Below the pieces are notes generated by a model. The model ran no database searches and had not been told where the DNA came from. It saw only the letters and a program-made list of their open reading frames with translations. A program made the translations under genes and the position numbers. This document shows positions 48,586-58,795 of a stretch of 64,000 nucleotides of DNA, in pieces. Numbering within the stretch: the stretch's first letter is position 1; every line of letters starts with the position of its first letter. Origin of the DNA: Cyclospora cayetanensis. Lineage: Eukaryota > Apicomplexa > Conoidasida > Eucoccidiorida > Eimeriidae. Where the stretch lies: contig NW_020312761.1 of assembly GCF_002999335.1 (NCBI RefSeq), positions 98,292 through 162,291 of the forward strand, read 5' to 3'.

Positions 48586-50717
48586 CTTGGGCAAGCCTGG
48601 ATGTATGCTGGCTCAGCTTGCATGCATGCATGCATGCATGGTTGCTTGCCTTCTGCGATGTTCTTGTCTGTATGGGGGGGTACACCTTTTGTTTTCTTGA
48701 CAGAGGCGTGTGGCTGTGCGCCAACCGCAGAGATGCTCGTTCCTTCCTCCCTTCCTTCTCGCGGCTGGCAGCCAGAAGAAACCTCCCTTTTTTACGGCGC
48801 AGTGCCTCCTGCTAGCTAGCAATGCCCTTGTTTTTTTGCGCTTGTTTGCAGTTGTTGTTCTTGTGTAGAGGTGGTGCTACCGCTAGCTAGCTAGCAATAC
48901 CCTTGTTTTTTTGCGCTTTTTTGCAGTTGTTGTTCTTGTGTAGAGGTGGTGCTACCGCTAGCTAGCTAGCAATGCCCTTGTTTTTTTGCTTGTTTGCAGT
49001 TGTTGTTCTTGTGTAGAGGTGGTGCTGCAGCTACTAAGCAATATCCTTGTCTTTTTTGCTTATTTGCCGTTGTTGTTCTTGTGTAGAGGTGGTGCTGCAG
49101 CTACTAAGCAATGTCTTTGTCTTTTTTGCTTATTTGCCGTTGTTGTTCTTGTGTAGAGGTGGTGCTACCGCTAGCTAGCTAGCAATGCCCTTGTTTTTTT
49201 GCGCTTTTTTGCAGTTGTTGTTCTTGTGTAGAGGTGGTGGTGCTGCTGCCGCACTAGCTCGCTAGCAATGTCTTTGCTTTTTGCGTGTTTGCCGTTGTTG
49301 TTGCGTGATGATGCTGCAGCTAGGTGCTCAGCAAACACCCTGCTTAGTGCTTTGGGGGGGAGAGGATCCCGTGGTAGACGTTCAATGTTGCAAGCAGCTT
49401 TGTTCACTTCTTCCGAATCACGCTGCCATTGTGTTTCCAAGTTGTCACCACTTGCTGCTTGCGGAGCGCCCACACGCATGCATTGCCGTGGTGATGACGT
49501 TTCTGGAATTCCCCGCCTCGTGCATGCATCCTCTTCCCGCTGCCGCTGACGGAGAAGCTCGCGCTGACACTTCGACTCCCCCGTATTTGCCGCTGTGGCG
49601 CTGCATGCTGCCTTTCAGCCCCGAAGGCGAGTATGTGCCTCCAGAGAAACGATGCCCTCAGAATTCGACGCCAAGGGAGTTTCATGAGAAGCTGAACTAC
49701 AAGCCAAGATTCAGTATCTGCTTCGGGGAGAGCGCAACCACCCCCCCCTTTGCACATCACGCTTTGAGAAACGGGGGAAACAGCAGTCTTTCGCAAGCAA
49801 AGCCTCTGCCGCCACGTCTGCACACTCAACGCAGACGCAAGACTTCGGAGACGACGCCCACCCCCGCAGCAGCTCGGAGGCAAGAGCAGCGGCAGTCCTT
49901 GTGCAACGAGACCAACCACTCGCGCAGATCGGCGCAGCCATCACCACCCCCCCCCACCCCCCCTCCACACGCACTGTCTCTTCTCCTTTCACAGAGGGAA
50001 GAGGCTACAGACAAGACGAGGGAGAGCCCTCAGGAAGAAGAAATCTTCGTCACATCAGAATCAGGTCCATCCAACGCCTCGCTGCCTCACAATCCACTTC
50101 CAACAACCTATTTGTCACACAGCTCGAGATTATATATATATATATATATAGACATATACATATATATAAAACACCGCCCTCTTCTCGCTTCTCTTTCTCC
50201 TGCTGCTTCTTCTTCTCTTTCTCCTGCTTCCTGGCCGCTGTCGGTGTGCTCCCTGTGCTCGTGCCTCTCTGTAGCCGTCCGACTGCTGCAGATGCACGAA
50301 CGTGTATCGCGTGTATTTGGGAGTGCAGAAGGCATGTGCTGCTGCTGCTGCGGCTTGTTGAGTGAGCCCTGTTCTAGCGGGCACGCCCATTATCTGTTTC
50401 CCATTGTTTCGGCGGGGTGTTTCCATTGTGCAGAAACTGAGGGCATACCAACATGTTCGGTTTCTGTCAAGCGAGATCGACAGTGCGCTCCACCCCGCAT
50501 GCAAAGGCAGCACGGCGAAGCAGCAGACGGCCAGCATTCGTTTCCTCAGGGAAATCCTGCAGCCCTCTGGGGAGGAGCGTCCTCTCTAAGTTCTTCAGGG
50601 TCGTTCCAGGATCTTTTGTTCACGGGCAATGCCGAGCAGCGCCGCTCCACATCTTCCTGCAGTCACTTTTCTCGAGCACCTGCAGCAGCAGCAAGGACGC
50701 ACGAGCTGCCGCTTTAG
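45811..50717 (+). CDS. Alpha/beta hydrolase fold protein with long low-complexity C-terminus
   Basis: Exons: 45811-46173, 46443-46536, 46770-46919, 47186-47388, 48028-48450 and 49320 onward; all junctions are in phase. Catalytic features appear in family order: LTFHGLNGSM (oxyanion region), DLYGHG, GFSMGG (nucleophile elbow, Ser in G-x-S-x-G), LWGGEDPVVD (acid) and SCHHLLL (His). The intron between 46919 and 47186 splits the nucleophile elbow and uses a GC donor (GCAAGC); without its removal the frame stops within a few codons. A Ser/Gln/Thr-rich insert occupies exon 48028-48450, the lid position. After the catalytic His the frame stays open to TAG at 50715-50717, but that tail is low complexity and crosses a TA repeat, so a hidden intron and a terminal exon at 50437-50589 are possible. 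ATG 45895 is an alternative start. Confidence 0.8.
47690..47845. repeat. TC-rich (TCTCTTTATCTC)n tract in hydrolase 2 intron
   Basis: Pyrimidine-rich units with interspersed TATA lie between exons 47388 and 48028, on the sense strand. Confidence 0.88.
48534..48584. repeat. (TC)n microsatellite in hydrolase 2 intron
   Basis: About 24 uninterrupted CT dinucleotides. Confidence 0.95.
48813..49300. repeat. Minisatellite, about seven copies of a 70-bp unit, in hydrolase 2 intron
   Basis: Each copy carries GCTAGCTAGCAAT, CCTTGTTTTTTTGC, TTTGCAGTTGTTGTTC and TTGTGTAGAGGTGGTGCT. Each copy thus contains a T-rich tract followed by GCAG, which resembles a splice acceptor. The true acceptor at 49319 lies just after the last, diverged copy. 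Confidence 0.9.
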
Positions 50718-51907
50718 TAACGCGAGGGAAGGGGGGGAGGGCTGATGTCATGTCTACAGAACACAGACGTTGACGTTGGATGCTAATAAGAGGCCCCTCT
50801 AGGGCGCCTCCTCAGCCTTCTATCTACAAACGTCTCCTTATAGATAGACTATAGCTCGCAATAAGCGGCGGCGTGCCCTGCTACACTGGTTGCTGCCTGC
50901 TCCCTCACGAATTCTGTGCACAGTGCGATCGCACTGCGTTTCCTGCAATACAAATAAGTGCAGAAATTTGTGCCTCCAGGCACGGCCTCAACAACACCCG
51001 CAGCACTCGCCGCCTACGGCAGCCCCTCCACAGTAAACGGGGGAAAAAAGCGGCCTTGTCTAGGGTTGGCAAGCATAGAGATACCTCCCCCGACACCTCA
51101 TGGCGGGAACGTCCCCGCAACGCCCCCTCTTAGCAGCAGCAGCAGCGCCCCCCATCACATGCGACATATTAGTAGGACCGCGGAGGAGGAGGAATACTGC
51201 ACTTCACGGACCAGGTTACCGAATGAGGACTAGGTGATGAGATAAAGCTCGACAACACAGGCACCGGTTGCACCCTTCCTGACACTCTCGCTCGCTACTC
51301 CAGCAGCAGCTCGATGGATGCGTGCTCGAAATCATATCCGCCCAAAAGCAGTGCGGATGACGAAGGGGGGGGCGCTGCCGAATAAGATGCAGCTTTCTTT
51401 CCGCCACCCCGTCCCCGTGCCTCTCTACGGTATGACCACGATTTTTTCGTGGATTTTTAATGATTAAAATGGATGCGTATCTGTATCTACTATGGCTACG
51501 GCGAGCAGCACGTATAGAAACTAATTCTTGTTGAACCCTACGCAAGACAGCACAATGTGCACGCGAAGCGTAACCCACCCCCTGTATGTATGTACACCTG
51601 GTGGCTGCACCGTTTGCGGCGCCTACACGATGACGTACAAAATCGCGCACGCCCTGTTGATCAAACCAAAGCCTAACTTTCAATGTAACGCTCATTTCGG
51701 GTGTCAGGGACGAAAAAACACAAGATCATGCATTATCATTAAAAGATAATACTGTTTGTTCTTCTCTGCCCCCCGCTGCCGTGCCTCGAGTGGTGTATAG
51801 TAGGGCCTCCCTACACGACGCCAACTGCGGTTGCCAAGTGGATAGAGAGTGATCGCTGTGTCGTGCTCTCTAAATGACAAATAAACAAACTCCCATGGCT
51901 GAGACGC
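50718..51907. other. Intergenic DNA between hydrolase 2 and profilin
   Basis: No convincing exon, RNA gene or array. Includes the 3' UTRs of both convergent genes. A CAG run near 51131-51150 is the only notable repeat. Confidence 0.5.
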
Positions 51908-53352
51908 CTAGTAGCCGCCCTGGAATAGATACTCGGCAAAAGCGAGCGTTGTGTTCAACGCCTCGACCTTGTTCTGCCCCTTCTCCTCATCATAGAGAGC
52001 AATGGCAACGCTGTCATTGGGAGTCTTGATCAGGAAGCCACCGCCCTTCTGCTTTCCGAGGATCGCGATGTCGTAGTTCTGATCGTTGTAGGTGAACTCG
52101 CGTTTCTGCAAAAAAATTCAAACACGTTAAAGACCCTACTACTCTACGCACAACGCGTTCACAACTCGATCCAGATCAAGCAGCGGCTTGGACTTAGTCT
52201 TCTGAAAGCACTTTTTCCAGAGCGAAAGTCCGTGCAGATGTACTAATGATACGTGCCCTTCCCCAGGTAGAAAGAAGACCGCCTGTGCTGTGTTGCTGCC
52301 ATAATTTCAACTCACCACATCCGCCAACTTGTAGCAGACGCCCCCAATGTACACCCCATTGGGTGCGCGTCCATCAACAATCGCCTGTCGCATAGTTTCC
52401 GCCTCGTCGCAATCGCACGTCGTGGTGGACCCGTCCTCTTGAAGAACGTCGATCTGATAGCCGCTCTTCACCAACTGCGTCCAGGGGTCGCCATTGTCAA
52501 TGGCGGCACCGAACATCCGGCACCCATCAGCAATCTGAAAACGCACATACACACACAAAGCACTGCCCTCTACATCCAGTATTCCGCTGCTTCCTCCGCA
52601 CAAGTCAAAGGAAATCACACGATCTTCGATACTGAAACTCAGGCCTTTGATATGAAACCGAGCGGCACGCCCCACTACACATTAAATAGCGATAACATTG
52701 GCACTCAATACAACTTCCTGTACCTCGCCGATGCTACCAAACAGAGACGTGCCCCAAGTTGCTCATGAATATTGAAACGCCGTAGAACAAGTGGAACATG
52801 CAACGCCGAGCGGCTAGAACACGTGTGCAGGAAATTGCATTGCCCCCCTTCATAAAGTTATCGAGGGAGCCGTGAAAGAATAGGCAAAAGTGTACTCGCA
52901 AACAAGCAGTGAGTAGCAAGATGCATGAAGCACTGTTCTCGACAGAAAAACCTGCAGTGCGCAGCCGGAAGGCTAACATGACGAAGATATTGAACGCGCG
53001 GCGCCATACCCTCGGAAAATAGAAATGAGACGACAAATCGCGTCATGAAATGCTTCATGCGTCATTTGAACACCAAACAAAGGAGGAACCTGCGGGTACA
53101 GCGCGAAAGCGCGGCAGGACCCCCGACCGGCGCCATCTGCTGTAACCACGCAGTTGGCATACACTCGGGTTCTCCAAATCGCGTAGGAGTGCACATCCTT
53201 GTGAAAGTAAAGAAAGATCAAAGAGTCGTGCGCCGCATCCACTACTGGAAAACACTTACGCTAGCAACGCCGCCGGCGGCAATTTTCCCAGTGTCCACCA
53301 GGTACTCCTTGACGGCTGCATCCCAGGCTTGCGTATCTGCCTCTTCTCCCAT
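51908..53352 (-). CDS. PRF: Profilin, coccidian type
   Basis: Profilin binds actin monomers and supports actin-driven gliding and invasion; the coccidian protein is also a well-known innate-immune ligand and Eimeria antigen. Three exons, all phase 0: 53352-53260 (starts MGEEADTQAWD), 52534-52316 and 52105-51908 (TAG). Total 169 residues, the expected size. Exon 2 holds the family-like ADGCRMFGAAIDNG, a Gln-Glu-Asp acidic loop and GVYIGGVCYKLADV. Exon 3 has FTYNDQNYDIAILGK, GGGFLIKTPND and a C-terminus EYLFQGGY. It is close to, but by my recollection not identical with, chicken Eimeria profilins, which argues for a related genus or a distant Eimeria. The start ATG is fixed by the conserved N-terminus. 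A perfect inverted repeat lies 97 bp upstream. Confidence 0.96.
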
Positions 53353-53448
53353 TTTGCAGAGGAAATAAAAGATAAAGAGGGGTGGCAATATATGGATTAA
53401 CTCAATGGACAAATAAAACACAAATACTTGCAAGAAGCGTAGAGCAAC

Positions 53449-53479
53449 GCCAAGAGCAGCAGCAGCTGCTGCTCTTGGC
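53449..53479. repeat. Perfect inverted repeat upstream of profilin
   Basis: GCCAAGAGCAGCAGC (53449-53463), one A, then the exact reverse complement (53465-53479). It overlaps the probable 5' UTR or proximal promoter of the minus-strand profilin gene. Confidence 0.92.
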
Positions 53480-54038
53480 CTGGCTTGCCGTGTGCGGGAG
53501 ATGTGCTGCTGCAGCTGGATGCACCGGCATGGCTGTAAGGGGCCGCATGCGTGCGTAATCTCCCTAATGCTTCTACCGTTTTGCTGCCAAATACTTGCGC
53601 TCGTTGGCAGCCTCTTAATCCCCCTCGAATTCTCCGCTTTCCACGGGAGCGGCGGTGTGCAACGCATGCCACGTTCATGATGCATCGTGGTCCGCTCAGC
53701 GCCGCGTGAAAGGGCAGGACGAACAGAACATGCCCGCTTTGGGCAGCTTTGCACAGTTAGCTCGACGCCTCTACAATCCTGAATTCCAGCAGTGCTCTGC
53801 TTTCACGAGTGGCAGAATCGGGCGCTGCCATAGGTTCGGTGTGCAGAAAACACGCGACCCCTCTGACCTGCGAACCACGTGAAAAAGACCCGACCCCCTT
53901 GGCGGGATGGTGTTTATAGTGGCACAAAGTGCTTCTTTAGAGCAATAAAAAGCCCTACGCGCGTTTGAGCCTAGTTGAACCGAGTTCCTCCCACGGTGTA
54001 ACGTTTAGAGTACAGATTTCCGTCTATGGTGAGTAGAG

Positions 54039-54059
54039 GGGGCCCTGCAGCAGGGCCCC
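54039..54059. repeat. GC-rich inverted repeat
   Basis: GGGGCCCTG, CAG loop, CAGGGCCCC: nine perfect base pairs with a 3-nt loop, in the divergent intergenic region (53353-54175) 117 bp before the next ATG. Apart from the two hairpins I see no gene in that interval. Confidence 0.9.
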
Positions 54060-54175
54060 GCGTAGGGTATTCGGATAGTTGAATGTTGCGCATGAGATTG
54101 CTTTGAGTTAAGGCATTATTGGTAGCACTGTAAACCCGTGAGCAAGGAGATGCCGCGCTCCTCTAATTCCTCTGC

Positions 54176-54939
54176 ATGAGCGTCTCAGGGGGGCCTCCCC
54201 CCCCCAGCCGCTGCCGCACGGGCTGTACAGACAGCCGGAACGGCAGCGGCAGTCCGAGCAGCGGCTCAGACGTCGAAATTGTCGGAATTGGCGTAGGGGC
54301 CCCCGCATGCCACAGTTCGCGGCTGCGACAGACGCGGCAGGAGCAGGAGGCGGTAGGCGATGTGAGCTGCTGCAGCGTCAGCAGTTCTGACAGCAGCGGC
54401 AGCAACGTAGCTTCAAGCGACAGAGACTGCGGAAACAGCAGCAGCTCTGAAGAGGCGACCCTCAGCGACAGCGACACGGATGAGTGTGAGATCGTACTCC
54501 CTGATGGCTCCCCGCAGCCACAAACAGCAGCAACAGCCTCAGCGAGTCGTCTGCAACGGCTGCTGCTGAGCCCCTCTCTGGCTACCCCAATTTTGATGCT
54601 GCTGCCTTCGTCGGCGGATATCCGCAGCCTCCTCGTTGCTGTGGGGCCCCCCCGCTCGCCTCACGCCGCTCCTGAGCAACCTGCTGGCTGGAGAGACACC
54701 ACACCAACCCCACCCCCAGCACGCCTTGCAGCGCAGGTTCCAGCGGCAGCCGCTGTCGAGGCGACTCTCGCTGCCGTGGCGTATAGGGAGCTTTGTTTGA
54801 GACGTCTCCCTGCCGCTAAGGCCTTTCGCCGCTTTGCAGCTGCACAGAAGCGGCAACAACAGCAGCAGCAGGCAGCAGCAGCAGCAGCAGCAGCAGGGCA
54901 GCAGCCTGACAGTTCGACTCCCAGAGAAGCAAGTGGAGG

Positions 54940-54997
<58 letters not shown>

Positions 54998-55377
54998 TGG
55001 CGGCAAGTCTTTTGGGGATGCATCCATAGTCGGTACTGTGATCGCTGCGGCAAGGATCTGAGGAGCACCTGTGCAGCAGATGCAGCCGCAGATGCAGCCG
55101 CAGATGCAGCCTCGGCAGCGGTGGACGCTACGCATGCGTCAGCAAGCGAGGGGGTTGCCGCAGCATCAGATGGAGAAGCGGGAGAAAGAACAGCCGCTGG
55201 AAAAGGACTGCCACAGCAAGCACTGGAGACAGCAGCATGTGCGGCAGTGCCTCGTGCAGCTGTGCTGCTGTGTAAGGACTGCCGAGAGTCTCTCCTGCAT
55301 CGGCGTGAGGCACTCATCATTGTACGCCGACTCCGTGCCGACGAACTGCTGCTGCAGAGACACCTGAAACGGGGCCG

Positions 55378-55411
<34 letters not shown>

Positions 55412-57946
55412 GGAGACGGCAATCCCCCTCTCCTTCCGAGCGCAGCAGTGACAGCAGCTGCGTGGTGTCTCGGCGGCTTATTTGCTGATAGAAAGCTCCT
55501 CTTGAGCTTGCAAGACAGGCATCATGCTGCAGCACGTCGCATCAAGACACAGTTGCTGCAGAGACTCCAGAGAACTTGGAGCGAAAACTGCGGTCCGGTC
55601 TTCATGAGGCAACACATTGCAGCAGCAGCAGAGACAGCAGCAGCAGAGACAGCAGCATCAGCTGTCTGTACAGCAGCCTCTGCCTCTGGAGTCACATATA
55701 GGGCGGCGGATGCTGCAGCGCAGGATCTGCTAGCCGTGGCGGCTCTCAAGGCTGCAGAAATAATGAAGGACGGTGGCGACGATGCAACGCGAAACGAAGT
55801 GCAACTCGCAGGTGCGCCGCTTTCCACCACTGCCGACACTGCGCGGTTTCCCAGCCGGCACCCTGCAGAAACAAGCGGGCAGAAAGCGCCTCTGGAGAGA
55901 GAAGCCTTGCCTGAAGGCGTTGCTTCCCTCTTTCTTGCCGCCGTGCAGCAGCACACTGCGGTGGGCGCAGCTGCTGTTGCCTTCTCCCTCCGCGAAAATC
56001 GCATCTTCGTGCAAGCTCTCGGACCTAGTAGGCTGCAGCTCATTTCTCTGCAGCCCGCTGCCTCAGCAGCAGCCGCTGCTGCTTTCTTCTCGCCTGCTTC
56101 GGAAGCTCCCGAAGGCAGCAGCGCGGCGAGGTACGCGCCCGCTCCACGCGACACTGCCGCTGCTCACTCGCCTCCTGTGGGCGCTGCGCCTCTTGTCTGC
56201 GATTTCACGGAGATTCGGCCCTATCCCTGCAGCAGTCTTATGTCTCTCCTCTCCAGCTGCTTTGCTGCCGTACTGACTCCGCTGCTCCTGCTGCTGCATC
56301 GCGATATCGCCGAAGCAGCAGACGAGCAGCAGCAGCAGCAACGGCAGAGGCTGCGACTGTGCGCTGCACATTCGGGAGGTCTGCGGCTGGAGGATTTCTT
56401 CTGCGCGTGTGCAACGGCTCAGAGAATCGTCAAGAGGTAAGTGCATTCAAATACAAACATGAACATGTATATATATGTATATATATGTGTATAGATGCAA
56501 CGCCACAACTGCGACCTGTCCTCTCGTTTGGAAGGCCGCTCTACATATATGTGCATGTATGTGTATGTGCATGTATGTGTATGTGTATTATGTGTATGTG
56601 TATGTGTATTATGTGTATGTTTGTGTATGTGTATGTTTGTGTATGTGTATGTTTGTGTATGTGCATGTGTATGTGTATTATGTGTATGTGCATGTGTATG
56701 TGTATTACGTGTATGTGCATGTGTATGTGTATGTATGTGTATGTATGTGTATCATGTGTATGTTTGTGTATGTGTATTATGTGTATGTGCATGTGTATGT
56801 GTATTACGTGTATGTGCATGTGTATGTGTATGTATGTGTATGTATGTGTATTATGTGTATGTTTATTATGTGTATGTTTGTGTATGTGTATGTATGTGTA
56901 TGTGTATTATGTGTATGTTTATTTGTATTATGTGTATGTATGTGTATGTGTATTATGTGTATGTATGTGTATGTGTATTATGTGTATGTTTATTTGTATT
57001 ATGTGTATGTTTATTACGTGTATGTGTATGCATGTGTATGCTTGTATTGAAGGGGGTGGCGTGTTTGGCCTGTCTTTAGCCTTTGCGTAGGAGGGCTGTG
57101 TGGGGGGAGTGGCAGCGTGGCAGAGCAGTGCTGCTGTGTGTCTAAGGCGTTGTGTGGACTGTTTTTAGGTTCTTCAAGATTGTGACGCATGCGGATCTCG
57201 TTGCTTTGGACATAATGTTCAGTGAGTGGTGCGCAGCGGAGACTTTGATGCTGCGTCGGTGGCTTCGGCAGGTGCAGACGGCTGGCAGTTTGACGTCGCG
57301 GGGAGCCTTGGCTATCATGCCTGCTTGGGAAGCCTTTCGGCGAGGAGATCGAGGCTGGGAGGGGGGAGATGCTCGCAAGAAGTTTGCCGCTGCTGCGAGT
57401 TTGCAGCAAAGGGCCAGTGGTCGACGTCTACGTCGCAAGCGAGCGCATGCAGACGCGGCAGAGGGCTCTACCGAAACGCTGTCTGAAGGGGATGCCAGTC
57501 AACTTGCGCTGCTCGGTACTTGCAACAGCAGCGCTGCTACTCTCCAGGAGAGCAGCAGTGCTGCCAGCGACTGCCGCTTTGCTGCTGATCGTCGCCGTCT
57601 CAGCAGCAGCAAAACAGGAGAAGAAGAAGAGGGGGTGAATTCGACCCCCATGGGTGCTCTGGCCATGGCGTTTCAGAATCGTGACACTCAAAAGCGACGG
57701 AAGACTGCTGCCTATGAACTCGCAGCAGGAGCAGCAGCAGTGACGGACGGCAAGCGGCGGTGTCATGACAGCAGCAGTGAGTTGCGGCAGAGGGAAGCAG
57801 CAGCAGCAGGACCGTCTCCGACAGCGGCGCTGTATGCAGCGTTTTTATTGGAGTTGCTCTTTGGCTTCCTCTTTGATCAGAGAACGCAGCAGCCCCTTCG
57901 GCCTTTTTCCTGTAAGGCGAGACGCTGTCTCTCTTTGGCTAGCTAG
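54176..57946 (+). CDS. Ala/Gln/Ser-rich protein with paired CxxC motifs, function unknown
   Basis: Two exons, 54176-56436 and 57169-57946 (TAG), joined in phase across strong sites (AG|GTAAGTG, TTTTTAG); 1,012 residues. The N-terminus is Ser/Gly-rich and acidic (SDSDTDECEIVLPDG). A central region with polyglutamine and an uninterrupted polyalanine run encoded by CAG triplets leads into CDRCGKDL, and about 65 residues later LLCKDCRESL. The pair could make one zinc site, but I match no named finger. After a Ser run come helical segments (LLQRLQRTWSENCGPVFMRQH), more Ala repeats, then LRLEDFFCACATAQRIVKRFFKIVTHADLV, which I quote in pieces: LEDFFCACATA and FFKIVTHADLVALD. The C-terminus has basic patches (RRLRRKRAH, KRRKTAAYEL). 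Nuclear location is a guess from these. No homologue recognised. Confidence 0.72.
54941..54996 (+). repeat. Uninterrupted CAG run encoding polyalanine
   Basis: About 18 GCA codons in frame inside the Ala/Gln-rich gene. A shorter run just upstream (near 54855-54900) encodes Gln then Ala, and one near 55380-55411 encodes Ser. Confidence 0.93.
56540..57050. repeat. (TGTATG/TGTATTATG)n array in the only intron of the Ala/Gln-rich gene
   Basis: About 500 bp of TGTATGTGTATTATGTGTATG units fill most of the 732-bp intron. TG-rich on the sense strand. Confidence 0.93.
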
Positions 57947-58795
57947 CTAGAGAGGCGCTGCTGAAGTCTGTGTGCTGCTGCGGCGAAGATCGTGGGAAGA
58001 GTCGAAAGAGGAACAAACACGGGGTGGGGGAGAGAGAGAGGGCAAGAGTGTTGGAGAGGCGTGTTGGCGACTGCTGTTGCGAGTGGCCTGTGTGAGCCTG
58101 ACGCTGCAACGTGGTGGTTTTTTTTTCGAAAAAAAATTCTGCATGCAGTCTTCTATCGCGGGAAGGAGCAGGGCTGGAGCGGGGAGCTTGAATTTTTCTA
58201 GCGCGCTGCTTCCGCTTCCGCTAGAGATCGCTTTCTGTGTGTTTCTTGTGTTTCTGCAGCGTTTGGAGCACGCGCATTTGTGAGTCGCTTGTATGAATTC
58301 GCCTCTCAGCCGCTATCCGCGTCTCGCCACGCTTCGCAGAGCCTTCTTTCGCAGCTGCTGCAGGGGAAGGCAGGCAAGACGTCGACTGCACGGGGGGTGG
58401 TTGCTGTGCGGCATTCCCCCCTGTGTTGGCTGTGAGTGCAAGTCTTCCTCACGCGCGGGGCGGCGTGTTTTGCATTTGTGTGCAACTTTGGCATGGAGGG
58501 AGGGGGGGGAAGGGGGAAACGAGAGAGGGTGGACATGGCTCTGCAAAGAAGCGCCTCTTGAATGCGCGTAGTAACAGGAGCAAAAGGCAATAAATCTGTG
58601 TGTGCCTCTATTTTGGCAGTTCGTCTTAGTACACAGCACCCTTGAGCGTTCGCGGGAGGCCTCTGGCTTTTTTGCACACCGAGTGGTCGAAACGAGGAAA
58701 GGAGCCGGCGCTGACATAAAAGCAGCACATCTAAACGTAGAGGCCGTTTGGCATGTCTCAACTCGTGCCTGCCTGCGTCGTATCTAAAAGGGTCG
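57947..58795. other. Intergenic DNA between convergent Ala/Gln-rich and syntaxin genes
   Basis: No gene recognised. Starts with a GCTAGCTAGCTAG run at the stop codon and contains a T-run/A-run pair near 58120-58138. Confidence 0.5.

Noticed and set aside
51800..51890. tRNA-like stretch (GGTTGCCAAGTGG)
   Set aside because: No T-arm consensus and no cloverleaf could be drawn.
54539..55422. Minus-strand open frames with polycysteine, polyserine or polyleucine
   Set aside because: Antisense readings of CAG triplets in the Ala/Gln-rich gene, which has a supported two-exon model on the plus strand.
56541..57079. Long Cys/Tyr/Val/Met-rich open frames on the plus strand and His/Thr/Ile-rich ones on the minus strand
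   Set aside because: They are translations of the TG repeat inside an intron. The same applies at 9990-10240, 34800-35330, 39735-40290, 60386-61167 and 61672-62210.
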